Positions 6,364 to 11,309 of a stretch of DNA of 11,309 nucleotides are shown in pieces. The stretch lies in NCBI GenBank assembly GCA_947624125.1, contig CANQIY010000032.1, forward strand, positions 1 through 11,309, read 5' to 3'. A model generated the notes under the pieces. It saw nothing but the letters and a program-made list of their open reading frames with translations, had not been told where the DNA came from and did not search any database. The stretch is from an uncultured Bacilli bacterium (lineage in GTDB: Bacteria > Bacillota_I > Bacilli_A > RF39 > UBA660). How positions within the stretch are numbered: the stretch's first letter is position 1; each line of letters begins with the position of its first letter. The position numbers and the translations under genes were made by a program.

Positions 6364-7114
6364 CTTTTAAATTAAATATTCTTTGTAAATTATTATTAGT
6401 AATTTTACTTAATTCTTCTAAAGAAATATTTTTTAGCTCACTAACAAATTCTGCAATTTCTTTAATATAACCGGGATTATTTTGGGTACCTCTATAAGGG
6501 TGAGGGGTTAAAAAAGGAGAATCTGTTTCTAGCACAATATTTTCTAAAGGTATTTTGGCAATTACCTCTTTAATGTGGGCATTTTTAAAAGTAATTACAC
6601 CATTAACACCAATTAAAAAGCCCATTTTGATATATTGGATAGCAGTTTCCAAACTTCCTGAAAAAGAATGAATAAGACCCGTTACATGATAATTTTTTAA
6701 AATATTTAAAGTATCTTCTGTGGCATCCCTACTATGAATAATAACCGGAACACGTTTTTCTTCAGCTAATTTTAATAATGTTTGAAATAATTCTTTTTGA
6801 CTCTCTTTATTATCTTTTGTATAGTGATAATCAAGACCAATTTCCCCAATAGCAACAATTTTTTTATTATTTAAATTATTAGCAATAAACTCTATATCTT
6901 TATTTGTAGAACCTTCCATATTTTCAGGATGAATACCTATAGCTCCATATACTTCTTTATATTTAGAAATAGTTTCTAATACTTCTTTATTACTTTTGGT
7001 ATCAACCCCATTGGTAATATAATAATTTACACCCTTTTTAGTAGCGTCATCAATAACTTTTTTAATATCTTCATAATATTCTTTATATAAATGACAATGA
7101 CTATCAACAAACAT
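6353..7114 (-). CDS. tatD: TatD family metal-dependent DNase
   Basis: This 253-residue protein has the normal length for the family (Bacillus YabD/YcfH group). TatD enzymes are TIM-barrel hydrolases with a two-metal site and have 3'-5' DNase or RNase and repair activity in the cytoplasm. The metal ligands are in place: His6 and His8 in DSHCHLY, Glu91 in GEIGLDYHY, His127 in VIIHSRDA, His149 in LIHSFSG and Asp198 in LETDSPFLTP. The ATG overlaps the metG stop by one base (TAATG), so translation is coupled to metG. The ribosome site AAAGGAT is inside the metG end. metG followed by tatD is a widely conserved pair in Bacillota. Confidence 0.95.
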   Translation of the reverse strand: MFVDSHCHLYKEYYEDIKKVIDDATKKGVNYYITNGVDTKSNKEVLETISKYKEVYGAIGIHPENMEGSTNKDIEFIANNLNNKKIVAIGEIGLDYHYTKDNKESQKELFQTLLKLAEEKRVPVIIHSRDATEDTLNILKNYHVTGLIHSFSGSLETAIQYIKMGFLIGVNGVITFKNAHIKEVIAKIPLENIVLETDSPFLTPHPYRGTQNNPGYIKEIAEFVSELKNISLEELSKITNNNLQRIFNLKGRE

Positions 7115-8637
7115 TAATTTTCTTTTATCCTTTCAAATAAATTAGCTGGTTTTTCATCACCTAAAACATATTTTGGTGTTTTATGATAAATATTATCAAA
7201 ATTATTATTTTCAATTTTTAAACCAGCAAAGATTTTATTCGCTGTACTTGGAATAAAGGCTTGAAGTAAGGTAGCACTAACTCTAATTGCTTCCATTAAA
7301 TTATATAAAACTGTTTCTAATCTATCTAATTTACTTTCATCTTTGGCTATACTCCATGGTGTTGTATCATCAATATATTTATTACATTTTCGAAGAAGGT
7401 CAAAGATAATATCTAAAGCTTCATTTATTTTTAATTCATCCATTTTTTTATCAACTTTATTTTTTAAATCTTTAGTTGCTTCTAATAAATCTTCATCAAG
7501 AGCTTCATAACATTTTTTATCTTCAATAACACCACCAAAATATTTTATAGCCATTTGTATTGTTCTACTAACTAAATTACCTAAAATATTACATAAATCA
7601 GCATTAGTTCTGGTAATTAAGGCACTTTCTGAAAAATTACCATCACTACCAAAAGGAACTTCCCGAAGAGCAAAATACCTTACAGCATCAACGCCATAAG
7701 TATTGATATATTCTCTTGGGTCTTTATAATTACCTAGACTTTTACTTATTTTACCACCATCAATAACAAGCCAACCATGACCAAAGACTTGATGAGGTAG
7801 AGGTAAATCTAAAGCCATTAAAATTGCAGGCCAAATAATGGTATGAAAACGAACTATTTCTTTCCCAACTAAATGCAAATCAGCTGGCCAATATTTTTTA
7901 AATTCCGGTGTTTCATCCGGATAACCTAAACTTGTTATATAATTAGTTAGGGCATCTATCCAAACATAAATAACATGTTTTTCATCAAAATCTACGGGAA
8001 TACCCCATTTAAAAGATGTTCTTGAAACACATAAATCTTCTAAACCCGGTTTAATAAAATTATTTAACATTTCATTTTTTCTCGAAACAGGTAAAATAAA
8101 TTCCGGTTCACTCTCATATAATTCTTCTAATTTCTTTTGATATTTACTTAGTCTAAAAAAGTAAGCTTCTTCAGTGACAAAATTAACTTCTCTTCCACAG
8201 TCAGGACATTTACCATCAATTAACTGACTTTCTGTCCAAAACGATTCACATGGAACACAATAAAGACCTTTATATTCACCTTTATATATATCCCCTTTAT
8301 CATATAAAGTTTTAAATATTTTTTGAACTCTTGTATAATGATGCTCATCAGTTGTTCTAATAAAATAGTCATAAGAGATATCTAAACTTGCCCATAAATC
8401 TTTAGCATTTAGAATAATCTTATCAACATATTCTTTTGGTGTTACATTGGCCTCTTCGGCTTTAGTTTCAATTTTTAAACCATGTTCATCCGTTCCGGTT
8501 TGAAAAAATACATCATAACCTGCTAATCTTTTATATCTTGCAATTGCATCAGCAATAATTGTTGTATAACAATGACCAATATGAAATTCCGCACTTGGAT
8601 AATAAATTGGAGTTGTTATATAATATTTTTTATTCAT
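7114..8637 (-). CDS. metG: Methionyl-tRNA synthetase, short form
   Basis: This class I enzyme charges tRNA-Met with methionine. The 507 residues include the HIGH signature (19-22), a zinc knuckle from Cys127-x2-Cys130 and Cys144-x2-Cys147, WIDALTNY in the methionine pocket region (226-233), and the KMSKS-equivalent KISKS (296-300) in the active-site loop. The anticodon-binding helical domain follows, with NLVSR and the DDTTPWSIAKDE segment. The C-terminal EMAP/Trbp111-like tRNA-binding domain of longer enzymes such as Bacillus MetS (about 660 residues) is absent; the protein ends right after the anticodon domain. The ATG follows the dut stop directly (TAAATG), with a GAGG ribosome site in the dut tail. 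The operon is preceded by a T-box, which would match methionine control if the specifier is AUG. Confidence 0.97.
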   Translation of the reverse strand: MNKKYYITTPIYYPSAEFHIGHCYTTIIADAIARYKRLAGYDVFFQTGTDEHGLKIETKAEEANVTPKEYVDKIILNAKDLWASLDISYDYFIRTTDEHHYTRVQKIFKTLYDKGDIYKGEYKGLYCVPCESFWTESQLIDGKCPDCGREVNFVTEEAYFFRLSKYQKKLEELYESEPEFILPVSRKNEMLNNFIKPGLEDLCVSRTSFKWGIPVDFDEKHVIYVWIDALTNYITSLGYPDETPEFKKYWPADLHLVGKEIVRFHTIIWPAILMALDLPLPHQVFGHGWLVIDGGKISKSLGNYKDPREYINTYGVDAVRYFALREVPFGSDGNFSESALITRTNADLCNILGNLVSRTIQMAIKYFGGVIEDKKCYEALDEDLLEATKDLKNKVDKKMDELKINEALDIIFDLLRKCNKYIDDTTPWSIAKDESKLDRLETVLYNLMEAIRVSATLLQAFIPSTANKIFAGLKIENNNFDNIYHKTPKYVLGDEKPANLFERIKEN

Positions 8638-9123
8638 TTATTTTTCCTCTTTTCTATTTGTACTACCAATACCACTTTTTCTTTTTTCATTTATGGTATC
8701 ACCACACGTTAAATATTTAATAAATATGCCTTGGACATAAGCATCATTTTTATGAATATATACTCTTTCTTTTCCTTCATTTTGTAAAGAAACAAATATA
8801 TGTCCTTCATTACCTTCATTATTGTAGTAATCACTATCAATAATACCTAATTGATTAGTTAATCTTACATTATATTTAAAACCTAAACTACTACGCATTA
8901 CAATAAGTAATACTTCATCACTTAACATTTTAGCTTTATACCCAGTTGGTATTTTTTTTATTTCGCCGGGTTCAATTATTATATCATCTATTGCTAAAAA
9001 ATCATAACCGGCACTATTTTCCGTTTTCCTAACTGGTAAATTATATTCTTCATATAATTTTTTAGCATCTTTAAGAGCTTTTTTAAATTGTTTAAAACTT
9101 ATTTTTTCAAAATATCTATCCAT
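8638..9123 (-). CDS. dut: dUTPase-family protein (dUTP diphosphatase)
   Basis: dUTPase splits dUTP into dUMP and diphosphate, which keeps uracil out of DNA and supplies dTMP synthesis. The trimeric-type motifs are visible in the 161 residues: motif 1 SAGYDF (Asp41), motif 2 RSSLG (77-81), motif 3 LGIIDSDYYNN with the general-base Asp96, motif 4 around NDAYVQGIF (126-134), and motif 5 RKSGIGST (148-155). Two deviations stand out. Motif 5 has Ile where the base-stacking Phe of GGFGST is usual. About 25 extra charged residues precede the core. The gene starts 5 nt after the HAD stop and ends at the metG start. The enzyme is probably active on dUTP; a broader dUTP/dCTP specificity cannot be excluded from the motifs. 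Confidence 0.88.
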   Translation of the reverse strand: MDRYFEKISFKQFKKALKDAKKLYEEYNLPVRKTENSAGYDFLAIDDIIIEPGEIKKIPTGYKAKMLSDEVLLIVMRSSLGFKYNVRLTNQLGIIDSDYYNNEGNEGHIFVSLQNEGKERVYIHKNDAYVQGIFIKYLTCGDTINEKRKSGIGSTNRKEEK

Positions 9124-9128
9124 CTTCT

Positions 9129-9746
9129 TTATAATACCTTTCTTAAATCACTAAGCTTATGTACTATTTCACAGTTTTCCATCTCTTCATCAGTTAACCA
9201 TATAGCTCTTATATTAAGCTTTTTTGCAAGCATAATATCTTTTTCATACGAGTCACCAATTAAAATACAATTTTCTTTTTCATAGTGTTTTAAAATAATA
9301 TCTAAACTTTTAATATGGGGTTTAAAATAATTTATATCAGCCCCGATAATATCCTTAAAATATTTAGCAATACCTATTTTTTTAAGTCTTTCTTTTTGGG
9401 AAGATGTAAACCAATTAGAAACAACATATAAGTCATATTTTTCTTTTAAATAACAAATAATTTCTTCTATACCATCTTCTTTATATATACAAGTATTTAA
9501 AGCTTTTATATATCCATCTATTATTTTCATATCTAAATTTAAGTTAAGTTCTCTATTAATGTAATTTAACAAATCTTCTTTATCTAATTTCTCATGACTT
9601 ATTTCATATTTATCTACTAAATCATATATTTGGGTAGTTACTTTTTCATCTAAATTATACTTAAGCATATAAGAAATTATCTTATCTTTATAACTTGGTA
9701 ACCATGGTATTAACGTATTATCTAAATCAAATATTATCGCTTTTAT
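9129..9746 (-). CDS. HAD-superfamily hydrolase with apparent AUA start
   Basis: HAD phosphatases dephosphorylate small metabolites through an aspartyl-phosphate. The frame reads KAIIFDLDNTL upstream of the first in-frame ATG (9668), so motif I lies outside an ATG-initiated protein. The only sensible initiation point is an ATA at 9744-9746, which gives 205 residues (normal size) opening M-K-A-I-I-F and has GGGGATGA 4 nt upstream. Motif I is DLDNT (nucleophile Asp7, Asp9), motif II Ser in VVSNW, motif III Lys in YFKPH, and motif IV IGDSYEKDI. A helical cap between motifs I and II places it in subfamily I (YjjG/phosphoglycolate-like). It is the first gene after the T-box terminator. Standing before dut, a nucleotide house-cleaning role is plausible but not shown. 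Alternatives are a one-base loss in the T run after ATG at 9753 (assembly error or frameshift), or a truncated, dead product from 9668. Confidence 0.8.
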   Translation of the reverse strand: MKAIIFDLDNTLIPWLPSYKDKIISYMLKYNLDEKVTTQIYDLVDKYEISHEKLDKEDLLNYINRELNLNLDMKIIDGYIKALNTCIYKEDGIEEIICYLKEKYDLYVVSNWFTSSQKERLKKIGIAKYFKDIIGADINYFKPHIKSLDIILKHYEKENCILIGDSYEKDIMLAKKLNIRAIWLTDEEMENCEIVHKLSDLRKVL

Positions 9747-9750
9747 AAAA

Positions 9751-9758
9751 TCATCCCC
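9751..9758 (-). promoter_or_regulatory. Ribosome binding site of the HAD gene
   Basis: GGGGATGA on the minus strand matches the anti-Shine-Dalgarno partner GGAGGTGA at six of eight positions. It lies 4 nt before the ATA at 9744-9746. The ATG inside it (9751-9753 region) opens a frame that stops after three codons. It supports initiation at the ATA and not at the ATG at 9668. Confidence 0.6.
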
Positions 9759-9761
9759 AAT

Positions 9762-9817
9762 AAAAAAATCATAAATAAAAGGACGAGCATTCCCGCGGTA
9801 CCACCTTTATTTATGAT
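9762..9817 (-). terminator. T-box attenuator hairpin
   Basis: On the minus strand ATCATAAATAAAGG (9804-9817) pairs with CCTTTTATTTATGAT (9768-9782), with one bulged T, and is followed by a run of seven T (9762-9768). The 5' arm overlaps the T-box sequence, so binding of uncharged tRNA to the antiterminator and this terminator exclude each other. Confidence 0.93.
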
Positions 9818-9907
9818 ATTAATCATACACTTTTGTTATAACGCACATCTGCGACTTAGCTCATTTGCCCATACTAAATTAGTTCATTTATTAGTTTGCA
9901 CCAACCA

Positions 9908-9949
9908 CTAATTCTCTTTAAAAAATTCCTAATTTTCTTTAACAAATTC
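9908..9949. repeat. 21-nt tandem repeat inside T-box stem I
   Basis: Two adjacent 21-nt units (9908-9928 and 9929-9949) agree at 19 of 21 positions; a further partial ACTAATTA follows at 9953-9960. They form most of the 5' strand of stem I, where the specifier-loop strand should be. Confidence 0.85.
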
Positions 9950-9965
9950 CTCACTAATTAAGTTT

Positions 9966-9994
9966 AGTTTAACACAAGTTAAAGAGCAATTCAA
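9966..9994 (-). promoter_or_regulatory. Promoter of the T-box operon
   Basis: On the minus strand TTGAAT (9989-9994), a 17-nt spacer and TAAACT (9966-9971), the latter preceded by TGT, make an extended -10 promoter. Transcription would start at about 9960, at the foot of stem I. It lies 10 nt past the stop codon of the surface-protein remnant. Confidence 0.8.
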
Positions 9995-10004
9995 GTTTTA
10001 TAAT

Positions 10005-11037
10005 TTAAAATTTGATAATAAAAGGTTCATCTGTTGTTCCAATACCATCTAATAATTCTTCAGTAGATTTTATATAGAATACAGGACGAACAGACACTGT
10101 TTCAGTCATATTCCAAAAACCAGTTCCACCAGAACCACCAACAACATATGCAGGGAAACCACCACTGGAACTATAAAAACCAAAACGTGTCATAGTCCAC
10201 TCATTTTTATTACTATTATTATCGTTTCGGGTTATATGCATCCAACCTGTATTACATATATTTTCATATGTATTGTTATCATAATTACAATTTGCTTCAT
10301 TACTTACTGATAAATAATAATCACTTAAATTTATTAATCCTACTTTAGCATCTACATTATGAGGAAGTTCAGTTTCACTCCATTTTTCTTTATGTTCTAT
10401 ATAATAAACTATTGCACCAGATGTTGTTGTAGAAGATTTAGCTTTCACCCCTTTGTATTCTTCATTTTCATTTTCTGCCTTTTCATTCCATAAAGCTTCT
10501 TTTTGACCACTTTCTATTTTATATACTTCGACCCCACTTTGTTTTGCACCATATACCTCATGCAAATGGTTCATACTACCAAACAACCAATTATGATTGT
10601 CTATTTTATCAATCCATTCGGGTGGAACTAATTCTGTATTTTTTAAAAAGTCATTTCCATTTAAAGAATTAAACGGAATGCTATTAGGCCATGTTATATT
10701 ATCCAAATTACTTTTATGCCATTGTTCATTTTCTTCTAAAGCTTCCTTTTTTATTACCTTTATTCTTCCACTTTCTTCTATTCCTATTATTCGATACATG
10801 TATTTACTAGGATTACTTGTACATTCATTACTATCACTTGTTCCAAAACATATATAATTCTCTATTCCGTCTTCCTGTTGTCCCTGAAAACGATACATCC
10901 CTGTCCAGTCTTCACTACTACTGGTTGTTTCTAAATTTAATCCTTTTGGTTTAGGTTGCATTTCTATGATTTCTAATCCAATACTCTTATCTAAATATAA
11001 TGTACAATATACTGTTTTATTACTACTTATTGTTATA
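10005..11037 (-). pseudogene. 5'-truncated surface or secreted protein gene, cut by an IS21 end
   Basis: An ATG at 10961 would give 318 residues, but the frame stays open a further 25 codons upstream (including TVYCTLYLDKS) up to a TAA at 11040-11042 that lies in the IS end. No signal peptide or anchor remains. The C-terminal half looks like a group of large exported proteins common in gut Bacillota: YRIIGI near 56-61, GNDFLKNTELVPPEWIDKI (102-120), INLSDYYLS, a Gly/Ser-rich run (VVGGSGGTGFW), and the ending VRPVFYIKS...GTTDEPFIIKF. Cys38/Cys47 and Cys225/Cys236 could be disulfide pairs outside the cell. Without the N-terminus the product cannot be exported, so I call it a remnant. Function is unknown; adhesion or sugar binding is only a guess. 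The true ATG start at 10961 remains the alternative if the gene is intact. Confidence 0.72.
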
Positions 11038-11080
11038 TGTTAAAGTCAATATAAAAATGTAATATTTGGACCATATAATT

Positions 11081-11098
11081 ATGTAGGAAATCCTACAT
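11081..11098. repeat. Perfect palindrome in the IS21 end
   Basis: ATGTAGGA and TCCTACAT are exact inverted copies around AA. As RNA this makes a 7-bp stem with a 4-nt loop. On the plus strand five T follow, so it could stop transcription entering istB from outside; it is also part of the IS end repeat region. Confidence 0.7.
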
Positions 11099-11111
11099 TT
11101 TTAAATGAGCC

Positions 11112-11309
11112 TTAATCATCAGATTCAGTATCGCATAAAACGTCCTTCATACGATAAGATTTACCCGTAATATTGATAATATGAGAATGATGTATTAATC
11201 TATCTAATATGGCATTAGCAATCATTAAATCCCCAAATAGTTCACCCCATTTAGAAAATGGTTTGTTAGTTGTGATTATAGTTGAATTTTTTTCATATCT
11301 TTTATTTAT
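11112..11309 (-). CDS. istB: IS21-family helper ATPase IstB, C-terminal part
   Basis: IstB is an AAA+ ATPase related to DnaC/DnaA that helps the IstA transposase choose and capture target DNA. Only the last 65 residues are in the window; the rest lies beyond 11309. They show the family's C-terminal landmarks: RYEKNSTIITTNKPFSKWGE, with the sensor-1-like TTNKP (usually TSNKP), then FGD, ANAILDRLIHHSHIINITG with the arginine of the sensor-2 region, and GKSYRMK. The frame ends in TAA at 11112-11114, a normal end point, so this copy is not visibly broken here. It ends about 75 nt inside the inferred IS terminus. Confidence 0.92.
   Translation of the reverse strand: MNKRYEKNSTIITTNKPFSKWGELFGDLMIANAILDRLIHHSHIINITGKSYRMKDVLCDTESDD

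Larger units (their letters stand above)
9762..9962 (-). promoter_or_regulatory. T-box riboswitch leader of the HAD-dut-metG-tatD operon
   Basis: The leader RNA senses the charging state of a tRNA and lets transcription continue when the tRNA is uncharged. The antiterminator core GGTGGTACCGCG (9794-9805) matches the T-box consensus. Stem I is marked by the AGAGA bulge (9913-9917) and the GGTTGGTGCAA terminal loop, closed by ATTAGT (9907-9912) with ACTAAT (9890-9895). CTTAATTAGT (9953-9962) pairs with ACTAATTTAG (about 9874-9883) at the base, next to GA/GA bases of a kink-turn type. A CGCA/TGCG hairpin follows at about 9843-9854 (stem III position). The specifier codon is not certain. AUG at 9885-9887, in the loop on the 3' side, would fit metG; CUA at 9880-9882, right after GAA, is the rival. 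The downstream metG favours methionine, but that is inference. Confidence 0.92.
11038..11309 (-). mobile_element. IS21-family insertion sequence, right end
   Basis: The element enters from beyond the window and ends near 11038, where the plus strand starts TGTTAAAGTCAATAT and goes on with ATGTAATATTTGGACC, the type of end seen in IS21 elements from low-GC hosts. It contains the istB 3' end and a palindrome between istB and the terminus. The exact last base is inferred from the TGTT start and from the point where the surface-protein frame breaks. The other end and any target-site duplication are outside the window. Confidence 0.8.

Noticed and set aside
9088..9285. Plus-strand frame over the dut/HAD junction
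   Set aside because: Antisense shadow of two confident genes; no supporting signals.
9129..9668. HAD protein starting at the ATG at 9668
   Set aside because: That form lacks the nucleophile motif DLDNT, which is encoded in the same frame directly upstream, and it has no good ribosome site.
9908..9949. Two 21-nt repeats as a CRISPR array or iteron origin
   Set aside because: Only two adjacent units with no spacers, and they are part of T-box stem I.
10597..10857. Plus-strand frame over the surface-protein remnant
   Set aside because: Antisense shadow with no start signals or domain.

Overview
The window comes from a low-GC, AT-rich bacterium of the Bacillota type, probably an uncultured gut Bacilli/Erysipelotrichia-like lineage (RF39-like; this is inference). 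The grounds are the metG-tatD-(3D protein)-rsmA gene order known from Bacillus, a T-box leader, and Shine-Dalgarno and sigma-A promoter sequences close to the Firmicutes consensus. Trp is read from TGG throughout and rsmA ends in TGA, so the standard bacterial code (table 11) applies and not the mycoplasma code. Every gene I can support is on the minus strand, so transcription runs from high to low coordinates. No gene-free stretch is longer than about 260 bases, and the longest one is the T-box leader.

In transcription order: (1) 11309-11038 is one end of an IS21-family insertion sequence, with the 3' end of istB. It directly abuts (2) 11037-10005, the 3' part of a secreted or surface protein gene that has lost its start, apparently cut by the IS. 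(3) An extended -10 promoter and a T-box riboswitch with its terminator (9994-9762) lead into a tightly packed operon: HAD phosphatase (9746-9129, apparently with an AUA start), dut-like dUTPase, metG and tatD. The joints are 5-nt, 0-nt and overlapping TAATG. This joins Met-tRNA charging to nucleotide house-cleaning under tRNA-sensing control. (4) A membrane-anchored HNH endonuclease-like protein with a topoisomerase-type zinc finger has its own promoter (6333-6304). (5) A consensus TTGACA-17-TATAAT promoter (5276-5248) drives a small exported 3D-domain protein, rsmA (16S rRNA dimethyltransferase) and a small PH-like hypothetical protein. (6) The last block is a membrane-bound XRE-family regulator with a large extracytoplasmic domain, followed by an ABC transporter of permease, ATPase and second permease; the second permease runs off the window at base 1.

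Regions 3-5 are core housekeeping DNA in a rearranged version of the Bacillus metS-yabD(tatD)-yabE-rnmV-ksgA cluster. rnmV (RNase M5) is missing and the HNH gene is inserted. The two ends are accessory DNA: a sensor-regulated, MacB/FtsX-type peptide or stress exporter on one side, and an IS-broken surface protein on the other. The items most worth a second look are the HAD start codon, the repeat-bearing T-box leader, the HNH/zinc-finger membrane protein, and the membrane-regulator/ABC module.
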